A stretch of DNA of 64,000 bases from Anaerohabitans sp964387285 (GTDB lineage Bacteria > Zhuqueibacterota > Zhuqueibacteria > Residuimicrobiales > Residuimicrobiaceae): contig CAYLWO010000018.1 of the NCBI GenBank assembly GCA_964387285.1, positions 1 to 64,000 on the forward strand. Direction: 5' to 3'. Position 1 is the first letter of the stretch. Each line of letters begins with the position of its first letter. Of this stretch, positions 7,395-17,263 are shown piece by piece. The translations under genes and the position numbers were made by a program. The notes below the pieces were generated by a model. It was given only the letters and a program-made list of their open reading frames with translations, did no database searches and had not been told where the DNA came from.

Positions 7395-10300
7395 ATTTGC
7401 CAACTTTATTACCCAGGTTTCCGGCGTCGATGTGATAGATGTATATGCCGTAAGAGATATCCAGTAAATCCTTGGACTGCATATTCCAAATGGCCGTGCC
7501 GTTTTCCAAACTTGGCGTATCATGAAGAATTTCATTGACCAGCTGCCCGCGTACATTGAAAATTTTAATGGTGCACTTTTTCGGCAGATGGGTAAAATGC
7601 AATTCGCGGGAGCCACGACCATTGCTGTACGGATTGCGCGGTTCCCAGGAATTTGCCACGATATAGGGATTGGGAACCACGCGAATCCTGTCGAGCTGAT
7701 CCTTGGCGGCCTGTTCATCCACATTGTTTGCCCGAGCGGTGAATTCGAAAACGTCATGACTGAGGTATGGTCTGTTCATATAAAGATGCAGCGTGTCGCC
7801 CGGTTGCGCTTTCAGTGTGTCATAAGTCGCCATGGTCGAGTAGGAAATCTGCCAACCGACTTTTTGTGCATCATCGGTCAGCAGGAAAATTTGGTCAGTT
7901 GAATAACCGTCAACCGTCCGGGCGGTGAACATCCCTTCTTGTCCTTTAACGACATCCTTTTCTCTAAATGCAAATCTCACCTTTTTATTGTCTAGTTTGT
8001 CAAAAACGGTGAAATTGACCGGTATGGCCGGCAATTTTTCAATGCCGTACACAAAAGCGGTTGAAGTGTCCATACCGACAGCGCCCATGATGACCTGAAG
8101 ATCACCCAGCATAAATTGCACCGGATGAATTCTGCGGTCAAATATATAAATGGAGAAAGGAAGAATGCCCCGTCGGCTCCACCCGGATTTTGCACCGTTG
8201 CAGATCAGATACTTGGCGCTGTTGTGAAAGGCCAGGGTAAATCCGTCGATCTGCGCTGTTTCATTTCCGTGAAGAAAACCGGTGCTTTTATCAATCAGCG
8301 TTTCGCCGGACGTGACGTCCGTCAGAGAAAAATTTTTGGTCGCCGGATATTTTTCATATCCCGATACCGTTTCCTCAAAGGTAATGCGATAGACATGTCC
8401 GTCTTTGATGTCGCCGGGATTGATGATTTTATAAGACAGATACCCCGTGGCCGTGTTGCCCGGCAGTTTCTTGATGGTCGCCTCATCGAAACCCGCTGCG
8501 ACAAATCCGGCAACCGGAGCTTCCGGGCGCACGGTGATGACGTTGTTGCCCTTGTCGACGATGCCGTTGGCGTCGATTTCTATATACTTGTTGCATTCGG
8601 CCGGAGCAATGCCTAAAGAGTCGTTGCCGCGATCGAAAGAGGTTACGGCGTAATAATAGAGCTGACCGTTGACCACATTGGAATCAACAAAGCTGTGCAC
8701 AATACCCGTATCGTTGCCGAGATAAAACTTGATGCCATTGACATCTGTTGCGGAAAATCCTTTTACATCGTCGACCAAATCGAATTGCGCCAACGGATAG
8801 CGCATGGCAACCGCACCATATCCGTCCGTGATCGGCGTCATGTCGTTAAAACTTGGATCTGTAGAACGATAAATACGATAGCCTTCAAAATCATATCCCA
8901 GGATCGGATCAAGGGATTTTTCAGCAAAATCATCCCATAACAAGGTGACGCGGTTATCACCGGCAATGGCCGTCACAGTGGGAACATAGGGCGCTTTGGC
9001 GAAATTGTAATTTCGATCGTAGATTTGTTTGCCGTATTTTTTATTTCTGAACAGCTCATCGCCATAGCCATAGATCAGTCCCATGGAAAATCGCTCGATC
9101 TGGCCGGGCTTTAAAGGGACATAACCGGAAGCCACCATAATATCGGTATCGCCGATCTGTCCGGAAGCGTTCAGATAGCCGGGCAGCGTCGCATACCAGA
9201 GACCTTCATCGTCGTTCAGCGGGTAAATCGACCAGGGGGTGTGAATGTTGAAAGCGGTAAGGCCGATCATATCCGATTCGTCGATGTCCGTTTTATCTAT
9301 ATGCGGTTCGCCGGGTAAATCGGTGCCTGCACCGGAATTAGGTTGGCCATCCCCCTCGCCAATGTCATGCGTTCGCTCCTTGCCGTCCAGGCCGACATCG
9401 TCAAAAAGGACGTTCCAATCCTGGTCATTATCGACATTATCATCGCGCCGTTCTTCGATGAGGATATTATCAAGGCCCTGTCCGGTAAAATAGTCGATGC
9501 ATTTCAGCCCGACGTATAAATAGTTTCTGATGCCACTAGCCCCTTCGCCGTAGATATAACCGTTGCACTCGTCAATAATTCCGTTGAGATTATCATCGAT
9601 CAGATTGTTTGGCCGTTCCACCAGCGATTCGCCGGGATGATACTGGAGCACTCTTTGCATATATTCCACCTGCACGCCTTCTACCGGCATAGGGACAACG
9701 GTGCGGCTAAAAGTGGTATAGTTGATCAAAATGACCGGATCGCCGACTTTAAAAGTCACCGGCGCGAACATGCTTTCCGTGATGATTTTTCCAGAGCCCC
9801 TGGAACCGTCGCCATCGTTGTCAATGCCGTCATAACTGTTGCCCGGACTTTCGAAAAATGCCAGGCCTAAATAACCGACCGGCGACCATCCGCCGCCGCC
9901 CAGGTTATCCTCGTCATAATGGTAACCAATGTCCTCATCGAGAAGAAATCTGCCGCCATCGTCTGAACCGTCAGCGCCGGTATTGGAGGTGCCGATCTGG
10001 GGACCGGACACCAGGCAAAAGTTCATCTTGTCGTGGTGATAGGTGCCGATATTTTTTATATCAAACAACATAAACAGGATGTCTTCGACGCAGGTGCTGG
10101 ACCATTGAAAGCCTCTGAACGTGGTGCGCAAACCCAGGCCGCGGCGCAGCAAATTGTTCTTGTCGGGATAAAACAGAAACTCCCGATTGTTGTAATCATC
10201 CATGACGTAATAGCTTTCCTGATCCGCATTCAACACATCTTTGCCGAAATAGCCGTTCCAGGCGCCGGGCCAGCCCGGATCGGTTTGATCGTCAAATTTG

Positions 10301-10767
10301 TCCGGCCAAAAAGCCGGAAAAGTTTTCGGCTTGTGGCTCATGGCAATCTCTTTCACCGCTTCATTATAAAATCCCGGAAGCGGGCAATTCGTCCACCATT
10401 CCCCCATGGGCCCACAATCACCGGAAGTAGCATTCCCCGGACTGCCCGCTATGCTGCCATTGCCTTCGGAAACGATATGTTTGATCATGCCTTCTGCATC
10501 CTTGACCTCAGCGCCGATAAAAACCACCATTTTACCGAGGTAGAATCTGCCCGAATTAATCGGCCATTCGCCAGAATAAATATGCGGATACGGAGTTCTT
10601 CTGCCCAGAAAACCGTCATTGAGAATACCCTGACGTATCTGATTTCCGGAATGCACCGCACCACAACTGTAGCGCTCATCGCCATGCAACTTTTCCATTT
10701 GCGCATGCAGCGAAACAGTAAACGAACCGATAAATATAGCAATGAAAAACATAATGGTCTTTTTCAT
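7378..10767 (-). CDS. large secreted surface protein with fibronectin-type segment and T9SS-like C-terminal domain
   Basis: A 1129-aa protein with a signal peptide (MKKTIMFFIAIFIGSF...HAQ) and acidic calcium-binding-like repeats (YDGIDNDGDG near residue 320, IDDNLNGIIDEC, DNVDNDQDWN). A fibronectin-III-like stretch follows (VTLLWDDFAEKSLDPILGYDFEGYRIYRS, near 605-640). The C-terminus (VRGQLVNEILHD, YGIYIYHIDAG, KFAVIK) has the shape of a T9SS type A sorting domain but lacks YPNPFN. Similar proteins in related phyla usually sit beside a TonB receptor and a PorV protein, as here. Function is unknown; surface exposure or secretion is inferred. AAGGA lies 8 nt before ATG. Confidence 0.8.
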   Translation of the reverse strand: MKKTIMFFIAIFIGSFTVSLHAQMEKLHGDERYSCGAVHSGNQIRQGILNDGFLGRRTPYPHIYSGEWPINSGRFYLGKMVVFIGAEVKDAEGMIKHIVSEGNGSIAGSPGNATSGDCGPMGEWWTNCPLPGFYNEAVKEIAMSHKPKTFPAFWPDKFDDQTDPGWPGAWNGYFGKDVLNADQESYYVMDDYNNREFLFYPDKNNLLRRGLGLRTTFRGFQWSSTCVEDILFMLFDIKNIGTYHHDKMNFCLVSGPQIGTSNTGADGSDDGGRFLLDEDIGYHYDEDNLGGGGWSPVGYLGLAFFESPGNSYDGIDNDGDGSRGSGKIITESMFAPVTFKVGDPVILINYTTFSRTVVPMPVEGVQVEYMQRVLQYHPGESLVERPNNLIDDNLNGIIDECNGYIYGEGASGIRNYLYVGLKCIDYFTGQGLDNILIEERRDDNVDNDQDWNVLFDDVGLDGKERTHDIGEGDGQPNSGAGTDLPGEPHIDKTDIDESDMIGLTAFNIHTPWSIYPLNDDEGLWYATLPGYLNASGQIGDTDIMVASGYVPLKPGQIERFSMGLIYGYGDELFRNKKYGKQIYDRNYNFAKAPYVPTVTAIAGDNRVTLLWDDFAEKSLDPILGYDFEGYRIYRSTDPSFNDMTPITDGYGAVAMRYPLAQFDLVDDVKGFSATDVNGIKFYLGNDTGIVHSFVDSNVVNGQLYYYAVTSFDRGNDSLGIAPAECNKYIEIDANGIVDKGNNVITVRPEAPVAGFVAAGFDEATIKKLPGNTATGYLSYKIINPGDIKDGHVYRITFEETVSGYEKYPATKNFSLTDVTSGETLIDKSTGFLHGNETAQIDGFTLAFHNSAKYLICNGAKSGWSRRGILPFSIYIFDRRIHPVQFMLGDLQVIMGAVGMDTSTAFVYGIEKLPAIPVNFTVFDKLDNKKVRFAFREKDVVKGQEGMFTARTVDGYSTDQIFLLTDDAQKVGWQISYSTMATYDTLKAQPGDTLHLYMNRPYLSHDVFEFTARANNVDEQAAKDQLDRIRVVPNPYIVANSWEPRNPYSNGRGSRELHFTHLPKKCTIKIFNVRGQLVNEILHDTPSLENGTAIWNMQSKDLLDISYGIYIYHIDAGNLGNKVGKFAVIK

Positions 10768-10830
10768 GACTCGTCCTTTATAGCTCTGCGCAACTATTTA
10801 TCTCTGATTGACGAACACATTTCCGGCTCA

Positions 10831-11853
10831 TCAGAAAAGCAGCCGGAGTGAAAACACCTGCACGCTGTTGAATACGCCAAAATCAAGAAAAGCATAATCG
10901 AATACAAAGGATGTCCGACTCAGCAACTGGCTTTTTATGCCGGCGCCAAAACTCAGACCTTCGTTGGCATCCCGGGCGAATAAAGACTTGTAGCCCGCGC
11001 GCAGGGAGTATCGCTCATGATACGTATACTCACCGCCCAGATTGATGCTCTCCACATCGTCATTCGGATGCTGGGCGTCCACAGCCAGAAGCAGATGACT
11101 GTCCGCAATGCCTTGCAGCACATCCATGGAAACTCCGACACGGAACATCAACGGCATATCATAGCGATCGGTTTCCAGATTGGCGTTGATATTGGCATTG
11201 TTGCCGTATATTTGCGGATCGATGTCCGTCTGGGTCAGCATGTCCCTGCCGGCCATTTGCATTTTGCTGCCAAAGTTAGAGATATTCATGCCCATGGTCA
11301 AACCGTGAAATTGTGTGGTAAACAGGGTGCCGATATCCAAAGCGAGGCCGTGCGCCCGGCTGTGATAAATCTGTTCGGCGACATATTTAATATTAGCGCC
11401 AATGCTGAATCGATCGGTCAAATTTCTCGCATAGCATAGCCCGAATGCATAACTCCCCGCACTAAAGGTCTCGCCGGTGCCGTCGGGTTCCAGAATCGTG
11501 GTTCTTTCCATATCCGGTACGGACAGAAAGGTTGCCTGGACGCCAAGGACGCCCCAGTTTCCCAGCGGAAAGGCAATGGCCGTATTGTTGAACGACAAAT
11601 CGGCAATCCACGTGGAATAATTGAACATGGCCTGGGCTTGGGATAGCCGCGCCAGGCCGGCAGGATTCCAATACAAGGCGGTTATATCATCGGCGATGGA
11701 GACAAAGGCGCCGCCCATGCCGACGGCTTTGGCGCCCACATCGATATTGAGAAATCCGGCGGCGGTGGTGCCGACTTTGGTCGTACTCTGGGAACTCGCG
11801 AGCGCACAAAGACCAAGGTTCAATAGAAATGCAAGCAGGATATACTTTCTCAT
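10831..11853 (-). CDS. PorV/PorQ-family outer-membrane beta-barrel protein
   Basis: 340 aa with a signal peptide. The N-terminal family signature is GTTAAGFLNIDVGAKAVGMGGAF followed by ALYWNPAGLA, as in PorV/PorQ and FadL-like barrels. Alternating beta strands run to a terminal Phe (FSLRLLF). PorV in Bacteroidota shuttles T9SS cargo to the attachment complex, so a role in handling the neighbouring 1129-aa protein is reasonable, though many paralogues are of unknown role. AAGGGAG precedes the ATG. It starts 17 nt after the TonB receptor stop, clearly in the same operon. Confidence 0.85.
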   Translation of the reverse strand: MRKYILLAFLLNLGLCALASSQSTTKVGTTAAGFLNIDVGAKAVGMGGAFVSIADDITALYWNPAGLARLSQAQAMFNYSTWIADLSFNNTAIAFPLGNWGVLGVQATFLSVPDMERTTILEPDGTGETFSAGSYAFGLCYARNLTDRFSIGANIKYVAEQIYHSRAHGLALDIGTLFTTQFHGLTMGMNISNFGSKMQMAGRDMLTQTDIDPQIYGNNANINANLETDRYDMPLMFRVGVSMDVLQGIADSHLLLAVDAQHPNDDVESINLGGEYTYHERYSLRAGYKSLFARDANEGLSFGAGIKSQLLSRTSFVFDYAFLDFGVFNSVQVFSLRLLF

Positions 11854-11870
11854 TTCAGCGTCTCCCTTAA

Positions 11871-14852
11871 TTAAAAATCAACCGAAAAGCCCAGATGGAT
11901 TTCCCGCGGCGCGATATACCATTCCGGTCGCGATAAATAATCTTTAACTGTACCGATACGGTCCGGGGAATAGGGCACATCGCTGATTTTCGGGTAGGTG
12001 GTATAATCGGCCGTGCCCGTATCGCTGAAAACAGCCGCGCTTTCGCGCTGATCGAACAGATTATAAACATACATAAAAACGGACAACCCGAATCTCGCCA
12101 GTTTGAACTCTTTCAGGAGATGAAAATCAACGCTGGTCGTGGTCGGCATGCGTGCGCTGTTCTCTGTCAGACCGGAAAAAGTCGCGCTGCCTACGCTGGC
12201 GCCCTTGGTAAAGCTCGGCGTATAGGGGCGGCCGCTCCAGTATTTGCCTATGAACGAGGCAATCCAGCCCCCATAGCGATAGACCATTCTGGCGTTAAAC
12301 GTATGTCGCTGATCCCAGCTCATGGGAATCAGGTTTATCCGCGGCTGTTGATTGGCGATAATCGCATTAAAGGCGTCTTCCGGATTGCTGTAGGTGCCCT
12401 CGGCAACCTGGTAGGTGTAGTCGATGTTATAGTTCATATGGCTGGATAATCGCTTTTCCAGGGACAGGGTGACGCCGCGCACGTTGGAATAATCCTTATT
12501 TTCATAGATAGAATATCCCACACTGGCGCGCGAGGTGGTGATAATGGGGCTGGTGCCCACCCAATCGCGAATGTCACGATAAAACAGGGTGACATCCACG
12601 CCGATGTTTTCCGTCAACTGTTGCTGCAGACCGATTTCATATTGAGCCGTGCTTTGACAGTGTAAATCCGCATTGCCGATGACAAGGCGTCCTCCACCGC
12701 TGGCGAGTTTGAAATCCGGTCCGTCATAGAGATACTGGAATTCCGGAATCTGGAAAAAATGGCCGTAGGAAAAATGGATCACGCCGCGGTCGGTAATCGG
12801 ATACGCAACCGCCAGGCGCGGACTCAATTTCATTTTTGCTTCTACTTTTTTGTGCATGAACGCTTTGCGTTCGTCGGGCGTATACTTTTCGAACCGGGCC
12901 TCCCACTCATCAAGGGCGGCGCCGTAGGTGCCGGGAGGCGGCGCCTGCCAATTCTTGTAGATATGCTCGTATTTGAAAGGATCATAGATATTCGGATCGG
13001 TCGGATCGGCAGGGACTACATGATTGGCATCGAAATAATCAAATCGCAAACCCAGGTTAAAGATGATGTCTTTATATTCCATCTTGTCTTGAATGTAGGC
13101 GGAAAACTCTTTTGGTCGTCGCGTATACTGATCATGGTACAGAGTTGAAACAGGCGGCACATACGGCATGAACGGGACAATTTGTTCAGTCCCATTTTCA
13201 CTCTGCCTGGCCTGGAGCGCAATGTCATCCATCGTTAATTTATAAAAGCGCAGTTCGGTTCCCAATTTAATCAGATGCGTTTTGCTGATCTGACTGGTCA
13301 GATCGAACTTGCCCAGCCAGTAGGCGGTGCTGCGAAAAAAACGATTCAAAACATTGCCTGCCCGGTAAAAGCTATAGCCGGCAGGACTCCGGGCCGAATC
13401 AGGAGAAACATAGCCTGTATAGTTGTTCGGATCGACAAAGTATTCAAATTTACGTTCCAGTTGTTTGTACTCTTCAAAGCGACCGACCTGTTCTGCATTA
13501 TCGAGATCCAGAATAGCCTCCGCATGTACAGAATCAGCAAGAATTCTCACCAACCAGTGCGGCCGGGTCTCAGGATTTTCGTAAAGATACGATCGGTGTT
13601 CCCGATAGAAATTGTTCACGCGCAATTCATAAAAAGTACGCGGGGAAAGAATATGATTGATGGTGACCATGTGCGTGACGCCCCCGCCCTTTTGCAAAGG
13701 AACGCCCCCTGGATTGTATTTATAATTTCTGATGAACGTACGATCCTGGTGGTATCGATTATAGAAAAAGTTATAACCTAGTTTGAAATCGCCCGTTGGC
13801 TTGAACGTCAGTTTAGCTTGCGTGGAAAACTGCCGCGAAGGATTCATGGGCACGAGGGAGCTGTCTCCGGGCAGGCCTTGCGGTTTGAACAGTTCGCGTC
13901 CGTAGAGATATCCTTCCTGAGAATAATACCGGCTATTGGCAAAAAAAGTGAGCTTTTCTTTTGCCAGCGGAACCGGACCGCTCAAACTGAACTCTGCATT
14001 ATAGATGGGATTAAAATTTTTAATGGGATTTTCAGACTCTTCAATCACTTGGCCGGTGGATTTATTATAATTAATTTTTTTCATCACATTGTAAATATCC
14101 GATGTGCTGTAATAATCACCGGCATACAGTTTTACTCCGCCATGATACTCATTTCCACCTTCCTTGGTGATGATGTTGATGATGCCGGACATAGCCTGTC
14201 CGTATTCGGCATTAAAAGTGCCGCTGACGATCTGCAGTTCCTCCACAGCGGAATTTTCAACCCTCACGCCCATGCCGCCGGAAAAAATATCCGTTGTTGA
14301 AACCCCATCCACCCAATAGGCAATTTCTCCGCTTCGGCCGCCGCGAATATGCAGTCCGCCTGACTGAATAACTCCGGCCTGCAATTCCATCACCTGGGCG
14401 ATATCCTGCACCGGCAGACCTTGTATTTCATCACTGCTCACCGATGAGAGCGAATAGGTCATATCCTTCTGAACTAACGGCCTGTCTGCGACCACGGTGA
14501 CCGATTCACCGGCATCCAGGACCGTTGCGGCCAGCGCAAAATCCACCCTGGTGGTCAGATCGATACGCACGCGGATGCCTTGCATCCGTTTTGCGACATA
14601 GCCCATCATGCTTGCTCTCAGGGTATAGGTGCCTGGAGGGATGTTGATGATGGAAAAATCTCCTTCCAGGTCCGAGACCGTGCCCAAGGCTGTAGCCTCA
14701 ATGCGGATGTTTGCGCCGGCTAACGGTTCCCTGGACGCAGCGTCCATTATTTTGCCGGCGATTTTGCCCGTGGTGCTCGCCGTTGTATTCCGTACCAGCA
14801 CCAGCGCCGCACATAAGAAAATCAGAAAAAATCCAATCCATCGTTTTTTCAC
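11871..14852 (-). CDS. TonB-dependent receptor with carboxypeptidase-regulatory-like domain
   Basis: About 993 aa and first gene of the four-gene operon down to 5.9 kb. Basic leader KKRWIGFFLIFLCAALVLV, CarboxypepD_reg domain (GKIAGKIMDAASREPLAGANI, to ~110), plug (VMELQAGVIQSGGLHIRGGR, then IAYWVDGVST and GIINIITKEGG, to ~225), then a large barrel ending in Phe (HLGFSVDF). I chose the GTG at 14852 because it opens the signal peptide; GGAGG lies 11 nt upstream. A TTG 24 nt earlier is the other possibility. It is preceded by a good promoter at 15076-15104. The imported or exported ligand is unknown; in related phyla this receptor type is often coupled to a PorV protein rather than to SusD. Confidence 0.9.
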   Translation of the reverse strand: MKKRWIGFFLIFLCAALVLVRNTTASTTGKIAGKIMDAASREPLAGANIRIEATALGTVSDLEGDFSIINIPPGTYTLRASMMGYVAKRMQGIRVRIDLTTRVDFALAATVLDAGESVTVVADRPLVQKDMTYSLSSVSSDEIQGLPVQDIAQVMELQAGVIQSGGLHIRGGRSGEIAYWVDGVSTTDIFSGGMGVRVENSAVEELQIVSGTFNAEYGQAMSGIINIITKEGGNEYHGGVKLYAGDYYSTSDIYNVMKKINYNKSTGQVIEESENPIKNFNPIYNAEFSLSGPVPLAKEKLTFFANSRYYSQEGYLYGRELFKPQGLPGDSSLVPMNPSRQFSTQAKLTFKPTGDFKLGYNFFYNRYHQDRTFIRNYKYNPGGVPLQKGGGVTHMVTINHILSPRTFYELRVNNFYREHRSYLYENPETRPHWLVRILADSVHAEAILDLDNAEQVGRFEEYKQLERKFEYFVDPNNYTGYVSPDSARSPAGYSFYRAGNVLNRFFRSTAYWLGKFDLTSQISKTHLIKLGTELRFYKLTMDDIALQARQSENGTEQIVPFMPYVPPVSTLYHDQYTRRPKEFSAYIQDKMEYKDIIFNLGLRFDYFDANHVVPADPTDPNIYDPFKYEHIYKNWQAPPPGTYGAALDEWEARFEKYTPDERKAFMHKKVEAKMKLSPRLAVAYPITDRGVIHFSYGHFFQIPEFQYLYDGPDFKLASGGGRLVIGNADLHCQSTAQYEIGLQQQLTENIGVDVTLFYRDIRDWVGTSPIITTSRASVGYSIYENKDYSNVRGVTLSLEKRLSSHMNYNIDYTYQVAEGTYSNPEDAFNAIIANQQPRINLIPMSWDQRHTFNARMVYRYGGWIASFIGKYWSGRPYTPSFTKGASVGSATFSGLTENSARMPTTTSVDFHLLKEFKLARFGLSVFMYVYNLFDQRESAAVFSDTGTADYTTYPKISDVPYSPDRIGTVKDYLSRPEWYIAPREIHLGFSVDF

Positions 14853-15070
14853 GACTTGGCATTCCTCCATTTTCAACGTGCCCTGAATAGAAGCTTATCG
14901 AAACCTGTTTTTAATTTGCACAATTAATAGATTTGCAGAAATGATAATAGCAAAGGTAATAGTGGAAGACCGGGGATCGTAAGGATTTCTCCCGCAAAAT
15001 TTGGATGGCTGACTGTTTACAGATCAATGGCGAAAAATCCAGGTTTTAAAAAATCCCGATCCGTTGTTCG

Positions 15071-15104
15071 TTGTTAACATAACTAATTTGGTTAACAAAG
15101 TCAA
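15071..15104 (-). promoter_or_regulatory. promoter and putative operator of the 14.9-5.9 kb operon
   Basis: Minus-strand TTGACT (15104-15099), a 17-nt spacer and TATGTT (15081-15076). A perfect inverted repeat, TTGTTAAC (15071-15078) and GTTAACAA (15091-15098), fills the spacer and covers part of the -10 box. That is the classic position of a repressor operator. The predicted transcript starts about 215 nt before the receptor gene. The cognate regulator is not identifiable here. Confidence 0.6.
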
Positions 15105-15143
15105 CTAAAATGATATAATTGTATATACATTTAAAAGGCTTGA

Positions 15144-16775
15144 TCATCGAAATATCCACAGCAGAATCACCACGATAATGAATAAAGTAATCATCCAAAA
15201 CTTGGCCATTTGAAGATCGCGTTTGGTTTCGCCCTCTCCCTGCGCCCAGCTAAAATTAAACAATCCTGAGCGAATTTCTGCTGCCGGCGGCGGTGTCAGT
15301 AAACTCACAATAACAAGGGCGATAAAACTCACGACCGCACAAAGAAAAGAACGATGCAGAAAAGAATAAAGCCAGGGATGCCGCAGCAGATCCAGCAGGC
15401 CGCCTGCTGTGTGGCTGTCCGCCATGAGGAAAGCGCTGCTGGCTACGCCGGTGAGGATCGCGGCAAAGGCACCACTGCGATTCAGCCGGCGAATGAAAAT
15501 TCCGCCAATGCCGACCACTGCAAAGGGAACAGAGAAATAGGCAGTAACTTCCTGCAAGTATTCCCATAGATGTGCATATCGGCCGATAAGCGGCGTGATC
15601 AGAATGCCGCCCACCATGACCATGAGCAGAGCGAACTGACCGATAAGAATCTGCTTCTGTTGCGGCATATCCGGTCTGAACCGGGCCGCCAGGTCCCGTG
15701 CCACTAATGTGGAAGCAGAGTTGTACATGGAACTGATGGAGGACATCAGAGCAGCCAACAGAGCGGCCAGTACAATTCCCTTAAGTCCGGTCGGCAACAG
15801 CGTCTGCACCAGCACGCTATAAGTACGATTATAGTCCGGTGCGCCGTTGCTGACGCCAAGATTCAGTGAAAGTGCTGCCGCGATCACACCGGGCAGAACA
15901 AGGATAAAGACCGGAATGATCTTGAGAAATCCGGCAAAGAGAGCGCCGCGACGCGCCTCGCGTACATTTTTGGCGCCCAGCACGCGCTGCACATTTACCT
16001 GGTCCATGCACCAATAGAAAATGCCGCCGACGAGGAAATTGCTGAGCACGAAACCGCTGAACGGCAGCGAATGTTCCGGCCCCTTGACCATGGACAAGAG
16101 TTCGGTTTTGCCCAGCACATGCAGCCGCTCTGTCAGGCCGGACCACCAGCCGACTTTTTCCAATCCCAATCCCGTCAGTAAAACAGAGCCGCCTATCAAA
16201 ATGACTGCTTGCAACGAATCCGTATACACGACCGCAGCGAGACCGCCGGCCATGGTATAAATAGCTGTGATGATGCCAACGCCCCATAAAATGGCCTGAA
16301 AATCCCAGCCTGTCAGATCGGTGATCACGCGTGTGCCTGCATACAGGGCAACGGATGTTTTGGTAAAGAGGAGCATGATTAAAAAGTAGACGGTTAACAT
16401 CATGCGCACTTCAGAGCCGTAACGCTTCTCAAAATATTCCGGGATGGTAAATACTTTGTGCTTCAAATATTGCGGCGCAAAGACAGCGGCCAGCGTTATC
16501 AGGCAGAAACAGGCCATCCACTCAAAGCCGCCCTGGCACAATCCCTCGCGACATCCGCCGGCGGCCAGGCCGACAAAGTGCTCGGCAGAAATGTTGGTGG
16601 CAAAAAGCGACAGTCCGATCAGCGGCCAGGTCAAACTGCGGCCGGCAAGAAAGAAATCTTCCGAGCCCCGCCACCGTCGGGCAAAATAGAGCCCGAGACT
16701 GATGGTAATGACAAAATAAGCCAGAATGATTCCGTAATCAACAGGCGAAAGTTGGATCGTAAAATTGTTTGACAC
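15144..16775 (-). CDS. sodium:solute symporter family protein (SSS/SLC5)
   Basis: About 543 aa with 13-14 predicted membrane helices. The N-terminal core has the SSS pattern: YFARRWRGSEDFFLAGRSLTWP, then FATNISAEHFVGLAAGG, FTIPEYFEKRYG, YTMAGGLAAVVYTD, MDQVNVQRVLGAKN and LLAALMSSISSMYNSAST. The type couples Na+ flow to uptake of a sugar, sialic acid or similar solute; the last motif resembles SGLT-like sugar carriers, but the substrate cannot be read from sequence. GTG at 16775 is chosen: GAGGAG lies 9 nt upstream and the leader of the longer frame is not membrane-like. A promoter lies at 16876-16904. It neighbours a BNR-propeller protein and a GH38-like enzyme, consistent with glycan catabolism. 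Confidence 0.9.
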   Translation of the reverse strand: MSNNFTIQLSPVDYGIILAYFVITISLGLYFARRWRGSEDFFLAGRSLTWPLIGLSLFATNISAEHFVGLAAGGCREGLCQGGFEWMACFCLITLAAVFAPQYLKHKVFTIPEYFEKRYGSEVRMMLTVYFLIMLLFTKTSVALYAGTRVITDLTGWDFQAILWGVGIITAIYTMAGGLAAVVYTDSLQAVILIGGSVLLTGLGLEKVGWWSGLTERLHVLGKTELLSMVKGPEHSLPFSGFVLSNFLVGGIFYWCMDQVNVQRVLGAKNVREARRGALFAGFLKIIPVFILVLPGVIAAALSLNLGVSNGAPDYNRTYSVLVQTLLPTGLKGIVLAALLAALMSSISSMYNSASTLVARDLAARFRPDMPQQKQILIGQFALLMVMVGGILITPLIGRYAHLWEYLQEVTAYFSVPFAVVGIGGIFIRRLNRSGAFAAILTGVASSAFLMADSHTAGGLLDLLRHPWLYSFLHRSFLCAVVSFIALVIVSLLTPPPAAEIRSGLFNFSWAQGEGETKRDLQMAKFWMITLFIIVVILLWIFR

Positions 16776-16875
16776 CGGTCTTTTCTCCTCATCTGAATCA
16801 GGGCACGAGACAATTCCGCGAAACGATCTTTGGCTTGACGAATAAACGATCTGAACAGTCAGGTAAATTTTGGTT

Positions 16876-16904
16876 AAAATAGACAATGTTAGTTGGAATA
16901 TCAA
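16876..16904 (-). promoter_or_regulatory. candidate promoter of the symporter gene
   Basis: Minus-strand TTGATA (16904-16899), a 17-nt spacer and TATTTT (16881-16876), about 100 nt before the GTG start. Confidence 0.5.
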
Positions 16905-16910
16905 GCACAA

Positions 16911-17263
16911 TTACAGAAAATTAAGCTTTAGCGAAAGGTCTGGCGGAAGCGAGTAAAGAATGTGTCAATCTGCGGGAAAACCTGGAAAGCCGAGCGTGCT
17001 AGCTGGGATGCTACATTCGCCCCACTCATTTTCAGTACAGGATGAATATTCTGCTTCTGCTTACAAACTTGTCCGAAAATTTGTATTCATTTATCATCGT
17101 GTAAAGATCATCCTGTTATATGGCTTCTAAGGGCACTGGGGTCTATAAGGGGATTGCTTCACTCCAGCACAGATAATCCTCTTTGGCGGCTACTCTGCCT
17201 TCGTTCGCAATGACACGGTTATACTGTAATTGTAGAAATGACGGCATAAATGGCGTGGTATGC
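16911..17263. other. intergenic stretch between the symporter and BNR genes
   Basis: No gene is supported. Its only recognisable content is the dispersed repeat at 17151-17215, listed separately. No T-tailed hairpin for the BNR gene that ends at 17264 could be found. Confidence 0.6.
17151..17215. repeat. dispersed intergenic repeat (GGATTGCTTC...TCGCAATGACA type)
   Basis: The ends GGATTGCTTC and TTCGCAATGACA with inverted ATTGC/GCAAT cores match the layout of a widespread intergenic repeat seen in many uncultured bacteria (recollection). The middle is about 45 nt and has no coding frame. It lies downstream of the BNR gene. Confidence 0.5.

Noticed and set aside
7395..7757. A longer N-terminus for the rotamase-like lipoprotein starting near 7757
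   Set aside because: That extension lies entirely inside the coding end of the 1129-aa protein in another frame and has no lipoprotein leader; the hydrophobic leader begins only near 7380.
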